From positions 1 to 22,794 of the forward strand of contig JAFAAX010000187.1 of the NCBI GenBank assembly GCA_023426345.1: 22,794 bases of DNA, given 5' to 3'. Of this stretch, positions 14,883 to 21,828 are shown piece by piece. Numbering within the stretch: position 1 is the first letter of the stretch; each line of letters opens with the position of its first letter. Under the pieces are notes generated by a model, which saw only the letters and a list, made by a program, of their open reading frames with translations, made no database searches and was not told the DNA's origin. A program made the translations under genes and the position numbers. This DNA is from Actinomycetes bacterium. GTDB lineage: Bacteria; Actinomycetota; Actinomycetes; Actinomycetales; Actinomycetaceae.

Positions 14883-16340
14883 ATGGAGGACCAGGCGGCG
14901 GGGACCCGCACCGAGGTCGACCTGCTGGGGGAGAGGAGCGTCCCCGCGGACGCCTACTACGGCGTCCACACGGTGCGCGCCCTGGAGAACTTCCAGATCT
15001 CGGGGGACCACGTGGGAGACCACCCGACGTTCGTCCGCTCGCTGGCGATGGTGAAGAAGGCCGAGGCCCTGGCCAACGGCGACCTCCACGTGCTGTCGCC
15101 CCGCACGGTGGACGTCCTGGTCCGGGCCTGCGACGAGATCCTCGTCGCAGGGCGCTGCCTCGACCAGTTCCCCCTGGACGCCTTCCAAGGCGGGGCGGGC
15201 ACGTCCGTCAACATGAACGCCAACGAGGTCATCGCGAACCTGGCGCTGGAGCTGCTGGGACGCCCGAAGGGCGAGTACTCGACGATCAACCCGAACGACG
15301 ACGTCAACAAGTCGCAGTCGACCAATGACACGTATCCGACGGCGCTGCGCCTCGCGATCGTGCAGATGGTCGAGCCGCTGCGCGAGCAGCTGCGCCTGCT
15401 TGCCGACGACTTCCGCACCGTCGGGGCGCGCCACCTGCGCACCCTCAAGATGGGGCGCACGCAGCTCCAGGACGCCGTGCCGATGAGCGTCGGGCAGGAG
15501 TTCAACGCCTTCGCGGTCACCGTCGAGGAGGAGGTCCGCCACCTGGCGGGTGTGAGCCGCCTCCTCCTCGAGGTCAACCTGGGCGCGACGGCCATCGGGA
15601 CGGGCCTCAACACGCCCGACGGTTTCCCCGAGGTCGTCGTCCGCCGCCTGGCGGAGGTCAGCGGCCTCGACGTGGTCCCCGCCCCGAACCTCATCGAGGC
15701 CACCTCCGACGCGGGCGCCTACATCGCGGTCCATGCGGGCCTCAAGCGCGTGGCCGCGAAGGTCTCCAAGATCGCCAACGACCTGCGGCTCCTCTCCTCC
15801 GGGCCGCGCGCGGGCCTCGGCGAGATCCACCTGCCGGAGCGCCAGGCGGGGTCCTCGATCATGCCGGCGAAGGTCAACCCCGTCATCCCCGAGGTCGTCA
15901 ACCAGGTCTGCTTCAAGGTGATCGGCAACGACGTCACGGTGACGCTGGCCGCGGAGGCCGGCCAGCTCCAGCTCAACGTCATGGAGCCCGTCATCGCCCA
16001 GTGCCTCTTCGAGTCCGTCGAGCTGCTCACCCGGGCCGTGCGCACCCTGCGCGAGAAGTGCGTCCAGGGGATCACGGTCGACGAGGAGCGCACCCGTGCG
16101 GACGTCATGAACTCGATCGGCATCGTCACGGCCCTCAACGACCTCATCGGGCATCACGAGGGCGACCTGGTGGGCCAGGAGTGCGCCCGCACCGGCAAGT
16201 CTGTGCGCCAGGTCGTCCTGGAACGCGGGCTGCTCACCGAGGACGAGGTCGATGAGGCCCTCTCGGTCGACAACCTGCTCCACCCGCGCTACATAGGCCG
16301 CACCTTCAGCGACCGCCCCGAGGCCGAGATCGTCCCCTGA
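14883..16340 (+). CDS. aspA: Aspartate ammonia-lyase (aspartase)
   Basis: A 485-residue cytoplasmic homotetrameric lyase that deaminates L-aspartate to fumarate and ammonia. It follows Escherichia coli AspA closely: TEVDLLGERSVPADAYYGVH, DQFPLDAFQGGAGTSVNMN, MGRTQLQDAVPMSVGQEF, and the superfamily signature GSSIMPAKVN at 323-332. QGGAGTSVNMN and LQLNVMEPVI separate it from fumarase. The start at 14883 is fixed by AGGAGG eight bases upstream and by the conserved N-terminus; the frame is open upstream only as a shadow of the exonuclease gene. The product links amino-acid nitrogen to the fumarate pool and so to FumC downstream. Confidence 0.95.
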   Translation: MEDQAAGTRTEVDLLGERSVPADAYYGVHTVRALENFQISGDHVGDHPTFVRSLAMVKKAEALANGDLHVLSPRTVDVLVRACDEILVAGRCLDQFPLDAFQGGAGTSVNMNANEVIANLALELLGRPKGEYSTINPNDDVNKSQSTNDTYPTALRLAIVQMVEPLREQLRLLADDFRTVGARHLRTLKMGRTQLQDAVPMSVGQEFNAFAVTVEEEVRHLAGVSRLLLEVNLGATAIGTGLNTPDGFPEVVVRRLAEVSGLDVVPAPNLIEATSDAGAYIAVHAGLKRVAAKVSKIANDLRLLSSGPRAGLGEIHLPERQAGSSIMPAKVNPVIPEVVNQVCFKVIGNDVTVTLAAEAGQLQLNVMEPVIAQCLFESVELLTRAVRTLREKCVQGITVDEERTRADVMNSIGIVTALNDLIGHHEGDLVGQECARTGKSVRQVVLERGLLTEDEVDEALSVDNLLHPRYIGRTFSDRPEAEIVP

Positions 16341-16361
16341 CGATCGCCGTCGACGAGGACG

Positions 16362-16380
16362 GCCCCGCGTCCCGCGGGGC
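16362..16380 (+). terminator. Hairpin after aspA
   Basis: GCCCCGCG and CGCGGGGC pair perfectly around a 3-base loop, 22 bp after the aspA stop. Confidence 0.7.
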
Positions 16381-16456
16381 TGCGCCCCTCCGCGAACCTG
16401 CGCTCCCGCGAGCGGGGTCGCCCTCGCCAATCGTCCGGGAACCGCGTCCGCCCCGA

Positions 16457-16469
16457 TAGGATCGGGGCG
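16457..16469 (+). promoter_or_regulatory. Leaderless promoter of guaB3
   Basis: TAGGAT (16457-16462), six bases, then the GTG start at 16469, with no ribosome site. Confidence 0.7.
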
Positions 16470-17593
16470 TGAGCAACGAGGTGGAGATCGGACGCGGCAA
16501 GCGGGGGCGGCGCGCGTACTCGCTGGACGACATCGCGCTGGTGCCCAGCCGCCGCACGCGCGACCCGGAGGACGTGCAGGTCGGGTGGCAGATCGACGCC
16601 TACCACGTCGACATTCCGGTGATGGCCGCTCCCATGGACTCGGTGATGAGCCCGGAGACGGCCATCCTCATCGGGCGCCTGGGCGGGATCGGCGTCCTGG
16701 ACCTCGACGGGCTGTGGACGCGCTACGAGGATCCCCGGCCTCTGCTGGAGGAGATCGCCGCCCTGCCCGACGACGCCTCGATCGCGCGCCTCCAGCAGAT
16801 CTACTCCGAGCCGATCAAGCCGGAGCTCATCACGGAGCGCCTCCACCAGGTCCGCGACGCGGGCGTGGTCGTGGCCGGCAAGCTCTCCCCTCAGCGCACG
16901 CAGCGGTACTGGCGCACGGTGGTCGACGCGGGCGTGGACCTGTTCGTCATCCGCGGAACCACGGTGTCCGCCGAGCACGTGTCGAGCCGGCGCGAGCCGC
17001 TCAACCTCAAACGCTTCATCTACGAGCTCGACGTTCCCGTCATCGTCGGCGGCGTGTGCACGGACACGGCGGCGCTGCATCTGATGCGCACCGGGGCAGC
17101 AGGGGTGCTGGTGGGCTTCGGCGGGGGAGCGGCGCACTCGACGCGGCAGTCGCTGGGCGTGCATGCGCCGATGGCCACCGCGATCGCCGACGTCGCGGCC
17201 GCTCGGCGCGACTACATGGACGAGTCCGGAGGGCGCTACGTCCACGTCATCGCCGACGGCGGCATCGGGCGCTCCGGCGACGTGCCGCGGGCGATCGCCT
17301 GCGGGGCGGACGCCGTCATGCTGGGCGCCGCCCTGGCGCGCGCCACCGAGGCCCCCGGACGCGGCTGGCACTGGGGCTCCGAGGCCACCCATCCCGAGGT
17401 GCCGCGCGGGCATCGGGCCTACGTCGGCACCGTCGGCACGATGGAGCAGATCCTCTACGGGCCCTCGGCGCGGGCGGACGGCTCTCTCAACTTCATCGGC
17501 GCCCTCAAGCGGACGATGGCGTCCACCGGATACAACGAGGTCAAGGACCTCCAGCGCGTCGAGGTCGTGGTCAGCCCCTACCAGCCGTCCTGA
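16469..17593 (+). CDS. guaB3: GuaB3-family IMP dehydrogenase-related protein
   Basis: A 374-residue TIM-barrel protein of the GuaB3 family found beside true IMPDH in actinobacteria. It has YSLDDIALVPSRRTRDPEDV, AAPMDSVMSPETA, VGFGGGAAHSTRQSLG, ADGGIGRSGDVPRAIACGAD and a C-terminal VGTMEQILYGPSA region. It lacks CBS domains. In the loop where GuaB has GSICTTR it reads GGAAHSTR, so the catalytic cysteine of classical IMPDH is missing. Cyanobacterial proteins also called GuaB3 have been reported to have IMPDH activity, but the actinobacterial branch is not settled, so the reaction should be left open. The GTG start is leaderless. It sits between aspA and fumC, each separated by a hairpin. Confidence 0.9.
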   Translation: MSNEVEIGRGKRGRRAYSLDDIALVPSRRTRDPEDVQVGWQIDAYHVDIPVMAAPMDSVMSPETAILIGRLGGIGVLDLDGLWTRYEDPRPLLEEIAALPDDASIARLQQIYSEPIKPELITERLHQVRDAGVVVAGKLSPQRTQRYWRTVVDAGVDLFVIRGTTVSAEHVSSRREPLNLKRFIYELDVPVIVGGVCTDTAALHLMRTGAAGVLVGFGGGAAHSTRQSLGVHAPMATAIADVAAARRDYMDESGGRYVHVIADGGIGRSGDVPRAIACGADAVMLGAALARATEAPGRGWHWGSEATHPEVPRGHRAYVGTVGTMEQILYGPSARADGSLNFIGALKRTMASTGYNEVKDLQRVEVVVSPYQPS

Positions 17594-17660
17594 GCGGCGC
17601 CGGTGGGGGACCGGGATCCTGGGCGTCACCGGGAGCGGGAGGCCGGGCGCGGCCGGAGCC

Positions 17661-17689
17661 CGGGCGCGGAAGTCCCAGATCCGCGCCCG
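17661..17689 (+). terminator. Hairpin after guaB3
   Basis: CGGGCGCGGA (17661-17670) pairs perfectly with 17680-17689 around a 9-base loop, 70 bp after the guaB3 stop and just before the fumC promoter. Confidence 0.65.
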
Positions 17690-17699
17690 TCCCCTGACG

Positions 17700-17705
17700 C
17701 ACAAT
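17700..17705 (+). promoter_or_regulatory. Probable -10 box of fumC
   Basis: CACAAT followed by GGACCC. The stretch AATGGACCC is shared with the fixA promoter region (GATAAT then GGACCC). The fumC ATG lies about 38 bp downstream. Confidence 0.3.
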
Positions 17706-17743
17706 GGACCCCGGGAACGTCCCCACACGTCAGGAGAGCCGAC

Positions 17744-19132
17744 ATGACCGAGTACCGCATCGAGCACGACACCATGGGAGAGGTCCGCGTCCCCGCCGAC
17801 GCGCTCTACCGCGCCCAGACCCAGCGGGCCGTGGAGAACTTCCCGATCTCCGGGGAGACGCTGTCCAGCCACCACATCGCGGCGCTGGGGCAGATCAAGC
17901 GCGCCGCCGCGCTGGCCAACCGGGAGCTCGGCGTCATCGACCAGGCGACGTGCGACGCGATCGTGGCGGCCGCCGACCAGGTGATCGCCGGCGCGCACGA
18001 CGACCAGTTCCCCATCGACATCTTCCAGACGGGCTCGGGCACGTCCTCGAACATGAACGCGAACGAGGTCATCGCGACGCTCGCCTCCCAGGCGTCCGGG
18101 CTGGCGGTCCACCCGAACGACCACGTCAACGCCTCGCAGTCCTCCAACGACGTGTTCCCGTCCTCGATCCACATCGCCGCCTACCAGGCCGTCACCGAGG
18201 TGACGCTGCCCGGGCTGCGCGCCCTCCAGAAGTCCCTGGCCGCGAAGGCGGTGGAGTTCCGCGACGTCGTGAAGTCGGGGCGCACCCACCTCATGGACGC
18301 CACGCCGATCACGCTGGGCCAGGAGTTCTCCGGGTACGCCGCCCAGGTCGCCCACGGCATCGACCGCCTCGAGGCCACGCTGCCGCGCTTGGCGGAGATG
18401 CCGCTGGGCGGCACGGCCGTGGGCACGGGCATCAACACGCCCGATGGATTCTCCGCCCGCGTCATCGAGCTGATCGACGAGCACACGGGCCTGCCCCTGC
18501 GCGAGGCAGACAACCACTTCGAGGCCCAGGCCGCCCAGGACTCCCTGGTCGAGCTCTCGGGCGCCCTGCGGACGGTGGCGGTGTCCCTGGTGAAGGTGGC
18601 CAACGACCTCCGCTGGATGTCGTCGGGCCCGCGCACCGGCATCGGCGAGATCCACCTGCCCGACCTCCAGCCCGGTTCCTCGATCATGCCCGGCAAGGTC
18701 AACCCCGTCCTGCCCGAGGCCACCGTCCAGGTAGCCGCCCAGGTCATCGGCAACGACGCGGCCATCGCCTTCGCCGGCGCGCAGGGGAACTTCGATCTGC
18801 TGGTCATGCTGCCCGTCATGGCCGCGAACCTCCTGCAGTCCCTCACCATCGTCGGCCACGTGACGCGCCTGCTGGCCGAGCGCTGCGTCGACGGGATCGT
18901 CGCCAACGAGGAGGCGTGCCTGCGCCACGCGGAGTCCTCGCCCTCGATCGTCACCCCGCTCAACCGCCTCATCGGCTACGAGTCGGCCGCGAAGATCGCG
19001 AAGCACTCGGTGAAGACCGGCGTGACGGTACGCCAGGCGGCGATCGACCTGGGCTTCGTCGAGCGCGGAGAGCTCACCCTGGAGCAGCTGGACGCCGCCC
19101 TGGACGTCCGCTCGATGACCGGGCGGTACTGA
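17744..19132 (+). CDS. fumC: Class II fumarate hydratase
   Basis: A 462-residue cytoplasmic, iron-independent homotetrameric enzyme interconverting fumarate and L-malate in the TCA cycle or its reductive branch. Diagnostic blocks are TMGEVRVPADALYRAQTQRA, QTGSGTSSNMNANEV, SGRTHLMDATPITLGQEF, and signature GSSIMPGKVN at 311-320. Length equals the family norm. AGGAG at 17732-17736 supports the ATG at 17744. It is paralogous to aspA 2.8 kb upstream, but GTGSGTSSNMN-type and ANLLQSLTI-type residues mark it as fumarase. It is followed by two hairpins. Confidence 0.95.
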   Translation: MTEYRIEHDTMGEVRVPADALYRAQTQRAVENFPISGETLSSHHIAALGQIKRAAALANRELGVIDQATCDAIVAAADQVIAGAHDDQFPIDIFQTGSGTSSNMNANEVIATLASQASGLAVHPNDHVNASQSSNDVFPSSIHIAAYQAVTEVTLPGLRALQKSLAAKAVEFRDVVKSGRTHLMDATPITLGQEFSGYAAQVAHGIDRLEATLPRLAEMPLGGTAVGTGINTPDGFSARVIELIDEHTGLPLREADNHFEAQAAQDSLVELSGALRTVAVSLVKVANDLRWMSSGPRTGIGEIHLPDLQPGSSIMPGKVNPVLPEATVQVAAQVIGNDAAIAFAGAQGNFDLLVMLPVMAANLLQSLTIVGHVTRLLAERCVDGIVANEEACLRHAESSPSIVTPLNRLIGYESAAKIAKHSVKTGVTVRQAAIDLGFVERGELTLEQLDAALDVRSMTGRY

Positions 19133-19176
19133 TCCGCTCCTGACCGCGCGTGGGGGCGCGGCCCGGCCATGCGGGA

Positions 19177-19230
19177 CGCCCTCGTCGATGACCGTGCGCT
19201 CCCCTGAGGGGATCGCGATCGACGAGGGCG
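19177..19230 (+). terminator. Long inverted repeat after fumC built on the GCCCTCGTC element
   Basis: CGCCCTCGTCGAT (19177-19189) and its exact complement (19218-19230) enclose 28 bases that contain a smaller CCCCTGAGGGG stem. It acts as a terminator or a pair of inverted dispersed repeats. Confidence 0.6.
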
Positions 19231-19246
19231 GACCCCCCCTTGGGTG

Positions 19247-19271
19247 GGCGCCCGGCCGCGCGGGGGGCGCC
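19247..19271 (+). terminator. Second hairpin between fumC and the MFS gene
   Basis: GGCGCCC and GGGCGCC pair around an 11-base GC-rich loop, just before the TACACT box of the next gene. Confidence 0.45.
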
Positions 19272-19288
19272 GCATCGGGCGGGGCGTC

Positions 19289-19318
19289 TACACTGATGAA
19301 AACGACCGACCAGTCAAT
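19289..19318 (+). promoter_or_regulatory. Promoter and possible operator of the MFS gene
   Basis: TACACT (19289-19294) is a good -10. The following GACCGACCAGTC (about 19305-19316) is an imperfect dyad of the kind TetR-family repressors often bind. The operator reading is inference only. Confidence 0.35.
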
Positions 19319-19328
19319 TCGAGGACCG

Positions 19329-20708
19329 ATGGCTGCCCCCCACACTTCTGCGGGCCCCCGCCCGCCCCTCGTCGTCCGCCGCGCCCGGATGGCGGTGTTC
19401 GCCCTGTTCTTCACGAACGGAGCGCTGTTCGCCAACGTCATCCCTCGCTACCCCGAGATCAAGGACATCTTCGGGCTGTCGGACTTCTGGTACGGCCTCA
19501 CGATCGCGCTCTTCCCCCTCGGCGCGATCATCTCGGGGCCGGCGGCGGCGTGGCTGATCAGGCGGCTGAATTCCGCGCGCGTGTCGACCATGGGCACGGT
19601 CGGCATCGGGGTCGCCTTGGCGATGGTGGGCTCGCTCGCGGTGTGGCGGGAGTCGATGGGCGAGGGCGCGGCGGCCAGATACGGCGCGCCCTGGGCCCAG
19701 GGCGCGCTGGCGGGTGTCGCCTACGGCCTGTTCGCCCTCACCTACTTCCTGGGCGGGATGTTCGACTCGGTGACCGACGTCGGACAGAACGCCCACGGAC
19801 TGCGCGTGCAGAAGTACTACGGGCGCTCGATCATCACGGCCTTCCACGGAGCGTGGTCGCTGGGCGCCGTCACGGGAGGCCTGATGGGGGCGGGCGCCGT
19901 GCAGCTGGGCCTGCCGCTGGGGTGGCACCTCCTGGTCGCGGCCGTCCTGTTCATCCTCGTCGGCGCCGTCGCCTACCGCTTCGCCCTGCCCGGACGCGAC
20001 GACGAGCCGCTGGCGGGCGCGGGCGGCGCCACGGGCGCGACGGAGGGTCTCGACGCCGGAGCCGCAGCGGCCGACGCCGTCCGCGGCGCGGAGACCGTCT
20101 CCGGCGGCGAGGGCCCGGTCGAGCGCGGCGTGCGCACGCTGAATCTGCGCCCCGGCCTCATCGTCGGCCTGCTCACCCTGCTGGCCGTGTCAGGCGGTCT
20201 GGTGGAGGACGGCGGCTCGTCGTGGATGACCCTGTACATGCGCGACTACCTGGGAGCCGTCGGCGGCGTCGCGGGCCTGGCGTACGTGGCGCTCCTGGCC
20301 TCGCAGGCCGTCGGCCGCTTCACCGCCGACCGGCTCATCGACCGGCTGGGGCCCCGGCGCACACTGCTGATCGGAGGGTCGCTCATCACGGTCGGCGCGA
20401 GCGCTGCGCTGGCCTGGCCGTGCGTCCCGCTCACACTCGCCGCCATGGTCGTCGCCGGCTTCGGGAGCGCCTCGATCGTGCCGCTGGCCATGAACGCCGC
20501 CGACGACATCCCCGGCCTGCGGGCCGGGACGGGCCTGACGATCATCACGTGGTTGCAGCGCCTGGCGTTCCTGCTGGCGCCGCCGCTCATCGGCGCGATC
20601 GTCGAGTCGACGACGCTGCGCGCCGCGATGTTCGAGATCCCGATCGCCGGCGTCCTGGTGCTGGCCACGTGCTGGGTGCTGGCGCCGCGTCCCCGCGGGC
20701 GGTCCTGA
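19329..20708 (+). CDS. MFS transporter, YbjJ-like
   Basis: A 459-residue membrane protein with about twelve hydrophobic segments, of an MFS branch resembling Escherichia coli YbjJ. Marks are FFTNGALFANVIPRYPEIKD, NAHGLRVQKYYGRSIITAFH, GAWSLGAVTGGLMGAG and RFTADRLIDRLGPRR in the second half. An acidic, alanine-rich cytoplasmic loop of about 45 residues (about 225-270) joins the halves. The substrate is not evident; export is more common than uptake in related proteins. The ATG at 19329 is chosen because the short GAGGA precedes it and the -10 box lies 35 bp upstream. An ATG at 19296 is only one base from the -10 and cannot start the message. The gene is monocistronic. Confidence 0.88.
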   Translation: MAAPHTSAGPRPPLVVRRARMAVFALFFTNGALFANVIPRYPEIKDIFGLSDFWYGLTIALFPLGAIISGPAAAWLIRRLNSARVSTMGTVGIGVALAMVGSLAVWRESMGEGAAARYGAPWAQGALAGVAYGLFALTYFLGGMFDSVTDVGQNAHGLRVQKYYGRSIITAFHGAWSLGAVTGGLMGAGAVQLGLPLGWHLLVAAVLFILVGAVAYRFALPGRDDEPLAGAGGATGATEGLDAGAAAADAVRGAETVSGGEGPVERGVRTLNLRPGLIVGLLTLLAVSGGLVEDGGSSWMTLYMRDYLGAVGGVAGLAYVALLASQAVGRFTADRLIDRLGPRRTLLIGGSLITVGASAALAWPCVPLTLAAMVVAGFGSASIVPLAMNAADDIPGLRAGTGLTIITWLQRLAFLLAPPLIGAIVESTTLRAAMFEIPIAGVLVLATCWVLAPRPRGRS

Positions 20709-20749
20709 CCCTCGCGCGTGTCATCCGGCTCGGCGCCGGTGCGTTCGTC

Positions 20750-20782
20750 CGCGGACCCGGACGGGCGTGCCCCGCGGGCCGC
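20750..20782 (+). terminator. Hairpin after the MFS gene, containing copy 2 of the 26-bp repeat
   Basis: GCGG-A-CCCG (20751-20759) pairs with CGGGCCGC (20775-20782), with one bulged base and GGC-GT-GCC inside the loop. Bases 20750-20775 repeat 13937-13962 with one mismatch. Confidence 0.5.
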
Positions 20783-20862
20783 GTGGCCAGGTCCCTCGAG
20801 AGCGGTCGTCTGATCTCGTGCGGTGTCGGGCGTTCTAGCGGGCCCGGAGTCGGGGTGTGTGC

Positions 20863-20912
20863 TCGAGTTCGGTACGTGTGGCAGCGGGGTCTGCCACGGG
20901 TACCGAACTCGA
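20863..20912. repeat. Large hairpin A with ACCGAACTCG arms
   Basis: TCGAGTTCGGTAC (20863-20875) pairs perfectly with 20900-20912. A 3x3 internal loop is followed by an inner 5-bp stem, TGGCA (20879-20883) with TGCCA (20892-20896). The arm contains the same ACCGAACTCG head as the 22-bp arrays. Confidence 0.8.
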
Positions 20913-21001
20913 TGCGTGGTCGGACTCTGCTGTGACGTGAGTGTCGACGTTTGTGCTGGTGGAAGGCTCGGTGATGGGGTGTGGGGTCGAGGAGGGGCTG
21001 C

Positions 21002-21049
21002 CGAGATCGGTATCTGTGGTGGAGAGGTCTGCCACGGGTACCGATCTCG
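21002..21049. repeat. Large hairpin B, homologous to hairpin A
   Basis: CGAGATCGGTA (21002-21012) pairs perfectly with 21039-21049. The inner stem is TGGT (21017-21020) with GCCA (21031-21034), one pair being G-U in RNA. The right half (GTCTGCCACGGGTACCGA) is the same as in hairpin A, 138 bp upstream. The T-A pair at one arm position in A has become A-T here, keeping the stem. Confidence 0.75.
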
Positions 21050-21157
21050 AGGGTCGCGGGCTCCGCTGGGTGCCAGAGGCGCCGGTCTCGAGGGCCCTTT
21101 GGTGCCACACGCTGGTTGTCAATCTGTTGTGAACTGATTGGTGTGTGGTGTGTGGGT

Positions 21158-21223
21158 GCTGTGTCGCCGCGAGTTCGGTGCTGTTTCGCCGCAACTTCGG
21201 TGCTGTTCGCTTGTGAGTTCGGT
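21158..21223. repeat. 22-bp repeat array, inverted orientation
   Basis: Read on the minus strand, heads ACCGAACTC, ACCGAAGTTGCGG and ACCGAACTCGCGG end at plus-strand positions 21223, 21201 and 21179, an exact 22-bp period. Unit tails resemble GCGAAACAGC. Confidence 0.8.
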
Positions 21224-21331
21224 TCGTGTGGCGCGTTGGTCCGCGGGGTGTCCTCTCGTGTGGGTGTGAGCGAGGGAGCTGTCCGCGAGGGAGGGTGCGC
21301 GAGATCGCTCGTCGGATAGGGATATGCCCGT

Positions 21332-21393
21332 GGGGAAGTGGAATGCTCGCGGGGCAGCTCTATGGCGCTTCCCTGCGAGCAATTGCCTTCCCC
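21332..21393. repeat. Imperfect long inverted repeat
   Basis: Positions 21332-21357 and 21368-21393 pair at about 20 of 26 positions around a 10-base loop. TTCCC blocks on the right side recur at 21369, 21388 and 21408, a period near 20 bp. Confidence 0.5.
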
Positions 21394-21491
21394 GAGGCCA
21401 GATCGCTTTCCCGCGGGGTGGTCCTCCTCGTGTCCGAGCGCCCGCGCCCGCGCCGGCGCAGCCGGCGCCGCCCTCGTCGATCGGCGCGGAA

Positions 21492-21557
21492 ACCGAACTC
21501 GCGGGGAAAGAGCACCGAAGTCGCGGGAGAAGAGCACCGAAGTCGCGGGCGGAGGCG
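21492..21557. repeat. 22-bp repeat array, direct orientation
   Basis: Heads ACCGAACTCGCGG, ACCGAAGTCGCGG and ACCGAAGTCGCGG begin at 21492, 21514 and 21536. The tail GAGAAGAGC of the second unit equals that of the array near groES. Confidence 0.85.
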
Positions 21558-21559
21558 TA

Positions 21560-21768
21560 TCAGAGGCGGGGGAGCAGCCAGTCGATCGAGGACAGCAGCG
21601 CTTCCACGTCGGCGGACCTCGCTCCTCCACCTGGGTGAATCTCGGCGTCCCGAAGTCGACGGCCGCGTCCAAGGCGTCGAGGTCCGCCAGGACGGCGCCC
21701 TCTGGGCGAACCCCGCGGTCGCACGTGGGCGAGTCTCGTGGATCACGATTCGGACGGGCCACTTCCTC
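21560..21768 (-). pseudogene. Possible decayed gene remnant
   Basis: On the minus strand the text reads like coding sequence with high third-position GC, but it jumps frames. First comes KWPVRIVIHETRP, then in another frame EGAVLADLDALDAAVDFG and TPRFTQVEE, then in a third step RSADVEALLSSIDWLLPRL ending in TGA at 21562-21560. No family is recognised. It may be the frame-disrupted 3' part of a lost gene; chance is not excluded in GC-rich DNA. Confidence 0.3.
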
Positions 21769-21774
21769 TGACCA

Positions 21775-21793
21775 TTTGGTAAGGCTACCCTCA
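21775..21793 (+). promoter_or_regulatory. DtxR/IdeR-type iron box
   Basis: TTTGGTAAGGCTACCCTCA agrees with the IdeR/DtxR consensus TTAGGTTAGGCTAACCTAA at 15 of 19 positions. It lies about 35 bp before the FTR1 start, the right place for iron-dependent repression of an iron transporter. Confidence 0.8.
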
Positions 21794-21828
21794 GATCATT
21801 CAGGGTCCCCTTCCGGATGGAGCGTCAC

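Larger units (their letters stand above)
20709..21828. other. Repeat-rich 1.1-kb gap without an intact gene
   Basis: No frame on either strand shows a recognisable intact protein. The stretch holds, in order, a hairpin with a repeated 26-mer, two homologous large hairpins, an inverted 22-bp array, a nested inverted repeat, one GCCCTCGTC copy, a direct 22-bp array, a possible decayed gene end and an iron box. From about 20830 to 21330 the plus strand is rich in G and T, unlike the rest of the window. Confidence 0.75.

Noticed and set aside
19296..19328. Earlier ATG start for the second MFS gene
   Set aside because: The ATG at 19296 lies one base after the -10 box TACACT, upstream of any likely transcription start.
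16289..19441. A 1050-codon minus-strand open frame
   Set aside because: It is antisense to guaB3 and fumC, has arginine/histidine/glycine-rich shadow composition and no recognisable domain.
20587..21762. A 391-codon minus-strand open frame across the repeat-rich gap
   Set aside because: It overlaps the end of the MFS gene antisense, its text is dominated by translated repeats, and the coding-like bits within it are in different frames.
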